Below, one piece after another: positions 13,566 to 21,713 of a stretch of DNA of 64,000 bases. A program made the position numbers and the translations under genes. Within the stretch, counting starts at the first letter, position 1, and every line of letters begins with the position of its first letter. The notes below the pieces were generated by a model. That model made no database searches. It saw nothing but the letters and a program-made list of their open reading frames with translations, and was not told the origin of the DNA. This DNA comes from Erythrobacter sp. (GTDB taxonomy: Bacteria > Pseudomonadota > Alphaproteobacteria > Sphingomonadales > Sphingomonadaceae). Location: contig NZ_JAMWYX010000002.1 in NCBI RefSeq assembly GCF_024305245.1, positions 62,001 through 126,000 of the forward strand. Reading direction: 5' to 3'.

Positions 13566-14462
13566 ATGGGTGATTCGAAGCCTTCCGCCATATTCGGCGC
13601 CGGTTCGGCGGTTCTGCGCGGCGTCATTGCCGTGCCGCTCGAACTGGTGCGAAAGCGGGGATCGGCCTCTCCCCGGGAATCGCATGACAGTGTCAATGCG
13701 ATGATCGAAAGCGAGATCATTCCGCGCCTGCTGATGGCGCATGATTCCGGCGCTTCCCGCCCGAACGCAAAGCACGGGCGGCCGATTGCGCCCGAAGCTG
13801 CGTCGCGGTTTGCGATGCTTCCGCTGCGGCTCGAAGCGGCCAGCCTGCTCGAGGAAGTCGATGCTTTCATTGCCGAAGGTGCCAGCGTGGAGATCATCTG
13901 CCTCGACCTACTCGCTCCGGCCGCGCGCAAGCTGGGCGTGATGTGGGAAAACGACGAGTGCGACTTCATCGACGTGACGATGGGTCTGTGGCGGTTGCAG
14001 GAAGTGATGCGCGAAATCGCCGCACGCTCGCCCGCCGATCTGCCCTCGCTCAATGTTCCGCGCAGCGCATTGTTTTCGCCAATGCCGGGAGATCACCATA
14101 ATTTCGGCACGCTGATGATCGAGGAAGTCTTCTCGCGCGCCGGCTGGCAGAGCGAGGCTCTGGTCAAACCGGAGCGCCGCGAATTGCTCGATCGGATCGC
14201 CCAGCGGCCCTTCGATGTGGTAGGATTGACCCTCGCGCGCGACTGTCCTAGCGCCGCGCTCGCAAACCTCGTCAAGGCGATGCGCAGCGCATCGGCCAAC
14301 CCCGGCATCACCGTGCTGGTGGGCGGACGAATGATCAACGAGAACCCTGATATGGTTGCAGAAGTCGGAGCTGATGGCACGGGCACGGATGCGCTTGCCG
14401 CGCTCGAGACGGCCGAGCATCTGGTGAAGGTAGCCCCGCTCTGCAGCCAGAACCTGCGATAG
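13566..14462 (+). CDS. ppaA: PpaA/AerR-type B12-domain regulator of photosynthesis genes
   Basis: Antirepressor-type partner of PpsR; in Rhodobacter, AerR/PpaA binds cobalamin and modulates CrtJ/PpsR. 298 residues from the ATG at 13566, which has GGGAGG eight bases upstream; earlier in-frame ATGs (13545, 13503) are less likely. A helical B12-cap region (about 85-150) precedes a cobalamin-binding fold with the DxHxxG motif complete (Asp176, His178, Gly181) and a later VGGRM loop. It is divergent from bchF and 13 bases before ppsR, so repressor and antirepressor are made from one message. Confidence 0.93.
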   Translation: MGDSKPSAIFGAGSAVLRGVIAVPLELVRKRGSASPRESHDSVNAMIESEIIPRLLMAHDSGASRPNAKHGRPIAPEAASRFAMLPLRLEAASLLEEVDAFIAEGASVEIICLDLLAPAARKLGVMWENDECDFIDVTMGLWRLQEVMREIAARSPADLPSLNVPRSALFSPMPGDHHNFGTLMIEEVFSRAGWQSEALVKPERRELLDRIAQRPFDVVGLTLARDCPSAALANLVKAMRSASANPGITVLVGGRMINENPDMVAEVGADGTGTDALAALETAEHLVKVAPLCSQNLR

Positions 14463-14475
14463 GCCCCGCGCACCC

Positions 14476-15897
14476 ATGCTCACCCGAAAACATAGCATTG
14501 AAGGCAAGCATCCCTTTGGGAGAGCAGCTGAACTTTTCCACTCGCTGGATGCCGATGCGGCAATGAAACTGGCGATGATGGCGGGCGATGTCACGCTGGT
14601 GCTCGACGATACCGGGACGATTCTCGATGCGGCGTTCGATCCGCGCGAATTCCCGGGCTTTGCAGGCTGGGTCGGCACCAACTGGATTGAAACGGTGACA
14701 GACGAAAGTCGCCCGAAAATCATGGAGATGCTGGCCGCAGCCCGCAAGGGCGAGGTGCAGCACTGGCGCCAGGTCAACCACCCTTCGCGCGAAGGTGAAG
14801 TGCCGATTCGCTATGCAGTTCTCAGCGTCGATGGCGGCGCGCACCGGATCGCGTTCGGGCGGGATCTGCGCGATGCGGGCAAGCTTCAGCAGCGCCTGTT
14901 GCAGGTGCAGCAATCGCTTGAGCGGGACTATCTCAGGATGCGCCAGCTCGAAGCGCGCTACCGCATGCTGTTCGAACGGTCGACCGAAGCGGTGCTGATC
15001 ATTGAGGCCGCGACGCTGCGCATCCGAGAGGCCAATCCGGCTGCGCATACGATGGCAGGTGCCCGCGCCGGAAGCCTGACGGGCAAGAAGCTTCCCACCA
15101 TGATCGAAAAGGTTTCGCACGATGCGTTGCAGGCGTTGGTCGGGGCCGCGATGGTGTCCGACACGGTCAGTCCGGCGCAGATCCGCCTCGCGCACGGCGC
15201 GCATGACGTGATGGTTTCGGTCACCGGATTCACGCAGGATCGCGGCCAGTTCCTGCTGGTGCGACTGGCCCCCGCCGGTGAGCGGATGGCACCCGTCAAC
15301 TCCCCGGTGCTGGAACTGGTCGACCTGATGCCGGACGCCTTCGTGGTGGCCGACAGCAATCTGGAAATCGTCACCGCCAATGCCGCATTTGTCGAGCTTT
15401 TACAGGCCGCCAGCGTCGATCAATTGCGCGGGCGGCACCTGTCCGAATCGATCGGACGGCCGGGGATCGATCTCGACCTGATCGAGGGCCAGATCGACCA
15501 GCATGGCGCGGCGCGCAATGTCAGCACCGTGCTGCGGGTAGGTCATGATCTCGAAGGCGAACCGATTGAATTGTCAGCGGTAAGGACCGGCGGCGATGAT
15601 CCCTATTATGCTTTCGTGATCCGCCCGATCGGGCGCCGGTTGCGCGATCTGCCGCCGAATTCGCAGGAAATGCCACGCTCGGTCGAGCAGCTTACCGAGC
15701 TGGTCGGACGCATGAGCCTGAAGGATATCGTGCGCGAAAGCACCGATCTGATCGAGCGTCTGTGTATCGAGGCGGCGCTGTCCTATACCTCGGATAATCG
15801 CGCTTCGGCGGCGGAAATCCTCGGCCTTTCGCGCCAGAGCCTCTATTCCAAACTGCACCGCTACGGCCTCGGCAATCTGGCAGGCGACAACGACTGA
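14476..15897 (+). CDS. ppsR: Photosynthesis gene repressor PpsR (CrtJ)
   Basis: Redox and light-responsive repressor of bch, crt and puc genes. 473 residues: an N-terminal PAS-like region (about 30-130), a linker helix (about 135-155), two PAS domains (about 158-275 and 285-395) and a Fis-type helix-turn-helix (about 430-465, RASAAEILGLSRQSLYSKLH). The only cysteine in the whole protein is Cys430 at the start of the HTH (RLCIEAAL), which appears to correspond to the reactive HTH cysteine of CrtJ; the second cysteine of the known disulfide pair is absent. Cotranscribed with ppaA. Confidence 0.96.
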   Translation: MLTRKHSIEGKHPFGRAAELFHSLDADAAMKLAMMAGDVTLVLDDTGTILDAAFDPREFPGFAGWVGTNWIETVTDESRPKIMEMLAAARKGEVQHWRQVNHPSREGEVPIRYAVLSVDGGAHRIAFGRDLRDAGKLQQRLLQVQQSLERDYLRMRQLEARYRMLFERSTEAVLIIEAATLRIREANPAAHTMAGARAGSLTGKKLPTMIEKVSHDALQALVGAAMVSDTVSPAQIRLAHGAHDVMVSVTGFTQDRGQFLLVRLAPAGERMAPVNSPVLELVDLMPDAFVVADSNLEIVTANAAFVELLQAASVDQLRGRHLSESIGRPGIDLDLIEGQIDQHGAARNVSTVLRVGHDLEGEPIELSAVRTGGDDPYYAFVIRPIGRRLRDLPPNSQEMPRSVEQLTELVGRMSLKDIVRESTDLIERLCIEAALSYTSDNRASAAEILGLSRQSLYSKLHRYGLGNLAGDND

Positions 15898-16108
15898 TTG
15901 CGCTGCAAGGCGCGGCAGGTAGGACAATGCGGCGCCCAGAGCAGGGTGCACACCGGCCCGCAAAACGGCACCAAAACCGCACCCAAATCGCAGAAAATTG
16001 CACCGGAATTGCGCTGAATCACCTTCAGATCGACTGGATGAGGCCTGTTCAGGCCCCCTGCGCATAGCCTTGCGGAGGCCCCCGAATGCCTACTGTCAAG
16101 CTGGCTTT

Positions 16109-16126
16109 GTGTCCCGGATTGGACAC
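16109..16126. repeat. Perfect inverted repeat GTGTCC-N6-GGACAC upstream of bchG
   Basis: Six-base arms GTGTCC (16109-16114) and GGACAC (16121-16126). The TGT/ACA spacing is 10 rather than 12, so it is not a standard CrtJ box but carries the same half-site core. It is flanked by CTGTCA and TGACAG, giving a nested set. Could be a second operator for PpsR or a site for another dimeric regulator. Confidence 0.6.
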
Positions 16127-16183
16127 TGACAGCGACTCTGGACGGCTGAATCGAAAAAATTCCGGTGTCAGGCGGATAGACAG

Positions 16184-16224
16184 TGTCAAAACAATTTGAC
16201 GCCCTAGCTTGTCAGGCATAGCCT
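16184..16224 (+). promoter_or_regulatory. Predicted bchG promoter overlapped by a PpsR-type palindrome
   Basis: TGTC-N10-GACG (16184-16201) differs from the CrtJ consensus only in the last base, as at bchF. Its right arm contains a candidate -35 TTGACG (16196-16201), followed after 17 bases by TAGCCT (16219-16224). The predicted transcription start falls on or beside the bchG ATG (16231), and no Shine-Dalgarno is visible, so the message may be leaderless. Confidence 0.6.
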
Positions 16225-16230
16225 CGCATT

Positions 16231-17160
16231 ATGGAACATTCGGCACCTGCGACTCACTCCGTGTCCGTTCCGGCGGCACCACCAGCAAGGCTCCGGCCGA
16301 AGCCGCGTGACGTGCTTCGCCTGCTCAAACCGATCACCTGGTTCCCGCCGATGTGGGCCTTTATGTGCGGTGCGGTCTCGTCCGGCGCGGGTCTCGATGG
16401 GCGCTGGTGGTTCGTGGCCGGGGGCGTGATGCTCGCCGGGCCGCTAGTATGCGGCACCAGTCAGGCGGTCAACGACTGGTTCGATCGCCATGTCGATGCC
16501 ATCAACGAACCTGACCGGCCGATCCCGTCGGGCCGCATTCCGGGGCGCTGGGGGCTGTATATTGCCATTATCGCCACGCTGATTTCCGCCGCAGTGGGCT
16601 GGCTGCTCGGCCCGATCGTGTTCATTGCCGCGCTGGTCGGCCTCGCCTTTGCCTGGGCCTATTCCGCGCCGCCGTTCCGGTTCAAGGCCAATGGCTGGCT
16701 CGGCCCGTTGGTGTGCGGGCTGACCTATGAAGGCCTGAGCTGGTTCACCGGCGCTGCCGTGATGCTCGGCGCGATGCCCTCGGTCGAGGTGGTCGTCATA
16801 CTCTTCATGTATTCGCTCGGCGCGCACGGCATCATGGTGCTCAACGATTTCAAGGCGGTCGAAGGCGACCGGCAGACCGGCCTTACATCATTGCCGGTGG
16901 TGATGGGCGTGGAGGTCGCAGCGCGCACTGCCTGCATCACCATGGCGGTGGCGCAGATCGTGGTGATCGCCTTGCTGGCGCTGTGGGGCTTCACCCTGTC
17001 GGCGCTGATCGTCACCGGAGTGCTGGCGGCGCAGATCGCCGCCATGCCGCGCCTGATCCGCGATCCGGCGAAATATGCCCCGTGGTATAATGGCGTGGGC
17101 GTGACGCTGTACGTGCTGGGAATGCTCGCCGCGGCACTAGGCCTCGGGGGCTACATCTGA
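16231..17160 (+). CDS. bchG: Bacteriochlorophyll synthase (geranylgeranyl/phytyl transferase) BchG
   Basis: Esterifies bacteriochlorophyllide a with geranylgeranyl (or phytyl) diphosphate at the membrane. 309 residues, UbiA prenyltransferase fold with about eight helices. The prenyl-diphosphate motif NDWFDRHVD is at residues 81-89 (Asn81, Asp82, Asp85, Asp89), and the N-terminal LLKPITWFPPMWAF is a chlorophyll-synthase hallmark. Its TGA overlaps the ATG of the next gene. It is followed by the PucC-like gene and bchP, the usual bchG trio. Confidence 0.97.
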   Translation: MEHSAPATHSVSVPAAPPARLRPKPRDVLRLLKPITWFPPMWAFMCGAVSSGAGLDGRWWFVAGGVMLAGPLVCGTSQAVNDWFDRHVDAINEPDRPIPSGRIPGRWGLYIAIIATLISAAVGWLLGPIVFIAALVGLAFAWAYSAPPFRFKANGWLGPLVCGLTYEGLSWFTGAAVMLGAMPSVEVVVILFMYSLGAHGIMVLNDFKAVEGDRQTGLTSLPVVMGVEVAARTACITMAVAQIVVIALLALWGFTLSALIVTGVLAAQIAAMPRLIRDPAKYAPWYNGVGVTLYVLGMLAAALGLGGYI

Positions 17161-18521
17161 TGCGGGCCTCGCTCGCCTCTTCCTCCACAGAGGTGAGCAA
17201 TGCCGGGTTCGGTTGGTTGGCAATCATCCGCATCGGGCTTGTGCAGGCATCGGTCGGCGCGCTGGTGATGCTGGCGACGACGGTTCTCAATCGCGTGATG
17301 GTGGTCGAACTGGGGCTGCTGGCGGCAATTCCCGCCGGGCTGGTAGGATGGCATTACGCAGTGCAACTGGGGCGCCCACTATGGGGCCATGCGTCGGACA
17401 AGGGCAACAATCGCACCCGCTGGATCATCGGCGGGGTGGCAGTGCTGGCGGCGGGAGGCTTGCTGGCGACGCAGGCGACAATACTGCTCGCGACCTCCTT
17501 CATACCCGGATTTGCGCTGGCGGTGCTGGCTTACACGCTGATCGGCGCAGGCGTGGGTGCAGGTGGAACCTCGGCGCTGGCGCTGCTGGCATCAGGCGTC
17601 GCGCCGCAGCGGCGGGCAGCGGCGGCGGCGGTGACGTGGATCATGATGGTCGCAGGCATTGTCGCGTCGGCGATTACTGTGGGCGCGCTGATCGAGCCGT
17701 TCTCGTTCGAACGGCTGCTGGTTGTCGCAAGCGGGCTGGCACTGGCGATGGTGACGCTGACAGTGCTGGCTACCTTCCGGCTGGAGCGGCAGGCGGGCCG
17801 GTTCGGCAACGCGGCCAAGGCTGGCGCCGCCCCCGATTTTCGCGCGGCGCTTTCCGAAATCTGGCACGAGCCTGCGGCGCGGCGCTTCACCATCTTCATC
17901 TTCGTATCGATGATCGCCTTTTCGATGCAGGATCTCATCCTCGAACCCTTCGCCGGTCTGGTGTTCGGCCTTGCGCCGGGCGAATCGACGCAATTGGGCG
18001 GGCAGCATCAGGGCGGCATTCTGCTGGGCATGATTGTTACCGGGATTGGCGGCAGCGCCTTCAGTGGCAAGCGGCCTGACGGGCTGCGGATCTGGGTGGT
18101 CAGCGGCTGTCTGCTGTCGGCCGCGGCGCTGGGTGCGCTGGGGCTGGCGGCCGTGGCCGGGCCGGGCTGGCCGCTCGGCATCAACGTGTTCGTGCTGGGG
18201 CTGGGCAATGGCGTGTTCGCCGTCGCCGCGATCGGGGCTATGATGGGACTGGCAGGCGCGGGCGAGAACACCCGCGAAGGCGTACGCATGGGCGTATGGG
18301 GCGCCAGCCAGGCGATCGCGTTCGGACTTGGCGGGCTGACGGGCGCGGTCGGGGTCGACATCGCGCGGAGCGCGCTGGGCGACGATGGCACTGCATTTCA
18401 GCTGATTTTCAGCATCGAGGCTGCGGCATTTCTGGCCGCAGCCATCCTCGCCATCAGGGCGACAGGCGGGGCAGCAATGCGCGCCGGCATTGCAAACACG
18501 CAGAGGGAGCAGTTCGCATGA
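17160..18521 (+). CDS. PucC-family MFS protein between bchG and bchP (BCH1-type)
   Basis: 453-residue, about 12-helix membrane protein of the same PucC/LhaA family as lhaA. In Rhodobacter a homologue in this position (the 44.5 kDa chain gene) was once called a bacteriochlorophyll synthase subunit but is better seen as a pigment carrier or assembly factor. Family features are the NRVMVVELGLLAAIPAGLVGWHY region and SMQDLILEPFAGLVFGL in the middle. Its start shares one base with the bchG stop and its end overlaps bchP by four bases. The exact cargo is not known. Confidence 0.92.
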   Translation: MRASLASSSTEVSNAGFGWLAIIRIGLVQASVGALVMLATTVLNRVMVVELGLLAAIPAGLVGWHYAVQLGRPLWGHASDKGNNRTRWIIGGVAVLAAGGLLATQATILLATSFIPGFALAVLAYTLIGAGVGAGGTSALALLASGVAPQRRAAAAAVTWIMMVAGIVASAITVGALIEPFSFERLLVVASGLALAMVTLTVLATFRLERQAGRFGNAAKAGAAPDFRAALSEIWHEPAARRFTIFIFVSMIAFSMQDLILEPFAGLVFGLAPGESTQLGGQHQGGILLGMIVTGIGGSAFSGKRPDGLRIWVVSGCLLSAAALGALGLAAVAGPGWPLGINVFVLGLGNGVFAVAAIGAMMGLAGAGENTREGVRMGVWGASQAIAFGLGGLTGAVGVDIARSALGDDGTAFQLIFSIEAAAFLAAAILAIRATGGAAMRAGIANTQREQFA

Positions 18522-19714
18522 ACCAGACTATCTATGACGCGGTAATCATCGGCGGTGGGCCTTCGGGTGCGACGGCAGCGACCGATCTTGCGCTGGCGGG
18601 CCATTCGGTGCTGCTGATCGAGCGCGGCGGGCGGATCAAGCCCTGCGGCGGCGCGATCCCGCCGCGGTTGCTCGCCGACTTCGACATTCCGCAAAGCCTG
18701 CTGGTCGCCAAGGCGCGTTCGGCGCGGATGATCGCGCCTTCGGGCCGGGCGGTCGACATGCCGGTGGGCGAGATCGGCTATGTCGGTATGGTCGACCGCG
18801 ACGAATTCGACGAAGCCCTGCGTGAACGCGCGCGCCATTCCGGCGCGGAACGCCTCACCGCCACCTTCGAGAAGGTGGAGCGCGATGACGAGGCGCATCC
18901 GATTGTCACCTTCCGGCGGACCCGCGGCGGCCCGATCGAGGGCGTGCGCGCCCGCGTGGTGATAGGCGCGGACGGCGCGCGGTCAGCCGTGGCCAAGCAA
19001 TGCCTGCCCGGGGCCGAGCGCGTGCCTTGCGTGTTCGCCTATCACGAGATCATCAAATCGCCCGAAAAGAACACCGAGAACTTCGACGCTTCGCGCTGCG
19101 ACGTGTTTTATCAGGGCCGCCTTTCGCCCGATTTCTACGCCTGGGTGTTCCCGCATGGCGACACCGCGAGCATCGGGGTGGGCAGCGCCAACAAGGGCTT
19201 TTCGCTCAGGGGCGCAATCGCCACCATGCGCGACGATCTCGGGCTCGACCGGTGTGAGACGGTGCGCCGCGAAGGCGCGCCGATCCCGCTGAAGCCGCTG
19301 AAGCGCTGGGACAATGGCGCCGACGTGATCGTCGCCGGCGATGCGGCGGGCGTGGTTGCCCCGGCTTCGGGCGAGGGCATCTATTACGCCATGGTCGGCG
19401 GCCGGCTGGTCGGCGAGGCGGCCAGCGCCTTCCTCAAGACCGGCGAGGCCAAGCAGCTCAGGACCGCGCGCAAGAAGTTCATGAAGGAACACGGCACGGT
19501 GTTCTGGGTGCTCGGGATGATGCAGTATTTCTGGTATTCGTCCGACAAGCGCCGCGAGCGGTTCGTGACCATGTGCGATGACAAGGACGTGCAGGAATTG
19601 ACCTGGCAGGCCTATATGCACAAGAAGCTGGTGCGCGCCAAACCGATGGCCCACGTCAAGATTTTCCTGAAAGACACCGCGCATCTGCTGGGTCTGAGGG
19701 CCGCGACACATTAG
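18518..19714 (+). CDS. bchP: Geranylgeranyl diphosphate / geranylgeranyl-bacteriochlorophyll reductase
   Basis: FAD-dependent reductase that saturates three double bonds of the geranylgeranyl tail to give phytylated bacteriochlorophyll a. 398 residues. The dinucleotide-binding loop GGGPSGA (residues 12-18) is near the N-terminus, and the second FAD motif VIVAGDAAGVVAPASGEG is near residue 270. The chosen ATG overlaps the upstream stop (ATGA), and GAGGGAGC lies 12 bases upstream. Acts on the product of BchG, immediately upstream. Confidence 0.97.
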   Translation: MNQTIYDAVIIGGGPSGATAATDLALAGHSVLLIERGGRIKPCGGAIPPRLLADFDIPQSLLVAKARSARMIAPSGRAVDMPVGEIGYVGMVDRDEFDEALRERARHSGAERLTATFEKVERDDEAHPIVTFRRTRGGPIEGVRARVVIGADGARSAVAKQCLPGAERVPCVFAYHEIIKSPEKNTENFDASRCDVFYQGRLSPDFYAWVFPHGDTASIGVGSANKGFSLRGAIATMRDDLGLDRCETVRREGAPIPLKPLKRWDNGADVIVAGDAAGVVAPASGEGIYYAMVGGRLVGEAASAFLKTGEAKQLRTARKKFMKEHGTVFWVLGMMQYFWYSSDKRRERFVTMCDDKDVQELTWQAYMHKKLVRAKPMAHVKIFLKDTAHLLGLRAATH

Positions 19715-19770
19715 GCGCAGTCGCCATCTCGGCCATTGCAGCTTGTAATCGCGAACCCTAGACCAGTGCC

Positions 19771-20253
19771 ATGAACAGAATGATGATCATGCCCGTCACC
19801 GTCGCCACCGGGGCGGCGCTGTGCGTTGCGGCGCTGGGGGCGACGATCACCGATCTCGGGCCGTGGTATCAGGCGCTCGACAAGCCCGGCTGGAACCCGC
19901 CCGACGTGCTGTTCCCGATGGGCTGGACGGTGATTTACGCGCTGATCACGATCGCCGGGATCACCGCTTGGCGGGCCGCGCCCACGGCGGCGAAATCCGA
20001 ATGGGTGCTCATGCTGTTCGCTCTCAACGGTTTTCTCAACATCACCTGGAGCCTGATCTTCTTCCGCATGCAGCGCCCGGATTGGGCCTTCATCGAGCTG
20101 ACCCTGCTGTGGCTATCGATCGCGGTGCTGATCGTCTATTGCGGCCGCTTTTCGCGCACCGCCGCCGCACTGCTGGTGCCCTATCTGGCGTGGGTGACAT
20201 TTGCCGGCGCGCTCAACTGGGCGGTGGTGGAACTCAACGCCCCCTTCGGCTGA
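19771..20253 (+). CDS. tspO: TspO/MBR family tryptophan-rich sensory protein
   Basis: 160-residue, five-helix membrane protein of the TspO/peripheral benzodiazepine receptor family. In Rhodobacter it negatively modulates photosynthesis gene expression in response to oxygen, probably by affecting tetrapyrrole intermediates. Family signatures are WYQALDKPGWNPP near residue 36 and GFLNITWSLIFF near 93, with many tryptophans and an acidic C-terminal helix. It lies 56 bases after bchP and before a small membrane protein gene; a regulatory role here is inferred from family and position. Confidence 0.93.
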   Translation: MNRMMIMPVTVATGAALCVAALGATITDLGPWYQALDKPGWNPPDVLFPMGWTVIYALITIAGITAWRAAPTAAKSEWVLMLFALNGFLNITWSLIFFRMQRPDWAFIELTLLWLSIAVLIVYCGRFSRTAAALLVPYLAWVTFAGALNWAVVELNAPFG

Positions 20254-20257
20254 TGCG

Positions 20258-20524
20258 ATGATGGCGGATTTCTTCGCCAGCGGCCATGCGGCTGACCTGA
20301 TCCTTGCGGTGCTGATGGCAGAGGCGCTGTGGCTGCGGCTGCGGCGCGGGTGGCATTGGCGCGCGGTCGCCGCGCTGCTCGGCCCGGCGGCACTGATAGT
20401 GCTGGGGCTGCGGGCGGCGCTGACCGGGGCCGATTGGTGGTGGATCGCGCTGCCGCTGGCAGCGTCGCTGCCGCTGCATCTGATGGATCTGTCGGCGCGC
20501 CTTGCCGCGCCTCCCAAGCCCTAA
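20258..20524 (+). CDS. Small membrane protein downstream of tspO (88 aa), unknown function
   Basis: Not recognised. The 88-residue product begins at the first of two adjacent ATGs, four bases after the tspO stop, so it is probably translated with tspO. Two hydrophobic helices are likely (about residues 9-25 and 34-52), with a third weaker one at 57-78, and clusters of Trp and Arg between them. Codon use resembles the neighbouring genes. It is the last plus-strand gene before the convergent puf operon. A partner of TspO or an antenna assembly factor are both possible; neither is shown. Confidence 0.75.
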   Translation: MMADFFASGHAADLILAVLMAEALWLRLRRGWHWRAVAALLGPAALIVLGLRAALTGADWWWIALPLAASLPLHLMDLSARLAAPPKP

Positions 20525-20640
20525 CAACCGTCCGATCAGTACGCCGCTCGGCTTGCGCTAGCGTTTTCCAACATTCGCGCATCCGGCGTCGCCCGGCATC
20601 ATCATCGCCTTGGGGCGTCGATCTTCTAGTACCCCGCCCA

Positions 20641-20677
20641 AAGAAAAACCCGGCCCGGCCAGAAGGCCAAGCCGGGT
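20641..20677 (-). terminator. Intrinsic terminator of the puf operon
   Basis: On the minus strand, about 50 bases after the pufM stop, ACCCGGC and GCCGGGT arms (20677-20671 and 20654-20648) enclose a second GGCC/GGCC stem with a small loop, followed by TTTTTCTT. A further GC hairpin (CGGGC-TTT-GCCCG type) lies just after the stop, near 20710-20727. Together they end the operon before the convergent tspO unit. Confidence 0.8.
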
Positions 20678-20727
20678 CATATTGGTGCCGAGGGTGGAGC
20701 AGCCGGGCCGCAAAGCCCGGCCCGCCC

Positions 20728-21699
20728 TTATTGCCCGGTCGAGCCCGCGATTGCGTCGCTCGGATCGTAGTTTGAGGTTTCCGGAGCGTAGTAATGCTCC
20801 TGCGCCCACAGGTACCAGTTATCGACGACCGTGCCGGTCAGCAGGATGCCGATCCCGCCGGTCAGTGTGGTCAACACTGCGAACCACCAGGCCCAACGGT
20901 GGATGGATTCGAATGTGGCATTGAAGCCCATCGTCCAGCGCCAGAACAGCGCGCCGCGTTCGGCGGCTGTCCCACGATCGGTGATCTGCTCGATCTCGCG
21001 CTCACCGCCGTAACGGCCAAGTGCGAGGATCGTCGCCCCGTGCATCGCGAACAGCAGCGCCGACCCATACAGGAAGACAATCGAGAGCGCGTGGAACGGG
21101 TTGTAGAACAGGTTGCCGTAGACCAGCGAGAAATTGTTGGTCCAGTCGAGGTGGCTGAAGATGCCGAACGGCACGGCTTCGGACCACTGGCCCAGCAACA
21201 TCGGGCGGATAAACCCGAGCACCAGATAGAGCCAGATTGCCGAGGCGAAGGCCCAGGGGATGTGCATCCCCATGCCCAGCGCCTTGGCCCGGCGATAGGT
21301 CCGCGCCCACCAGGTCAGGATCGAGACGGTGAGGCTGAAGCCTGCCAGAATCCACCAGCCCCCTTCCTTGAGCGGAACGAACGGGCTGAAGCCGTATTCC
21401 GGACCCGGAGGGTTAAGCGAAAGCCAGAAGAATTCGCGCATGAACACCTGCGGGCTCCAGCCGGCCTCGGCCCAGAAGTTGAAGCCGATGATCAGGAACC
21501 CCAGCGTGCCGAAAACAAGGCTGATCAGCCCGAGCGTGCCGAGATAGATCGGGCCGAACTGGGCCTGCCCGATCTTGCCCAACCAGTAGTTGTAGCCGGT
21601 GTAGGGAATGCGGATGTCTTCGCCGGCAGGCATCGGAACGCCCATTTCCGGCGGCCCCTTGACCTGCACCTGGGTAAAGATGTTTTGATATGTCGCCAT
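20728..21699 (-). CDS. pufM: Photosynthetic reaction centre subunit M
   Basis: One of the two core subunits of the type 2 reaction centre. 323 residues with five membrane helices. Ligand histidines are visible in NPFHALS, FAMHGAT and ESIHRWAWW (special pair and non-haem iron), and the quinone A pocket Trp-rich segment is present. It is the last gene of the operon: no pufC (tetraheme cytochrome) follows, only a terminator, so electrons must come directly from a soluble or membrane-anchored cytochrome. The ATG is 14 bases after pufL. Confidence 0.98.
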   Translation of the reverse strand: MATYQNIFTQVQVKGPPEMGVPMPAGEDIRIPYTGYNYWLGKIGQAQFGPIYLGTLGLISLVFGTLGFLIIGFNFWAEAGWSPQVFMREFFWLSLNPPGPEYGFSPFVPLKEGGWWILAGFSLTVSILTWWARTYRRAKALGMGMHIPWAFASAIWLYLVLGFIRPMLLGQWSEAVPFGIFSHLDWTNNFSLVYGNLFYNPFHALSIVFLYGSALLFAMHGATILALGRYGGEREIEQITDRGTAAERGALFWRWTMGFNATFESIHRWAWWFAVLTTLTGGIGILLTGTVVDNWYLWAQEHYYAPETSNYDPSDAIAGSTGQ

Positions 21700-21713
21700 G
21701 GTTCAGGTGCTCC

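Larger units (their letters stand above)
15898..16230 (+). other. 333-base intergenic region between ppsR and bchG
   Basis: No gene is seen. The first 120 bases hold scattered GCAC/AAAACC-rich sequence and a GGCC-TGTTCA-GGCC palindrome near 16040, which could be a weak terminator without a T-tract. The last 140 bases are crowded with TGTC and GACA half-sites: CTGTCA at 16093, GTGTCC-N6-GGACAC at 16109-16126, TGACAG just after, TGTC-N9-GACA near 16166, and a PpsR-like palindrome at 16184-16201. Confidence 0.75.

Noticed and set aside
16166..16182. TGTC-N9-GACA as a further PpsR box
   Set aside because: Spacing is one base short of TGT-N12-ACA; kept only as part of the half-site cluster.
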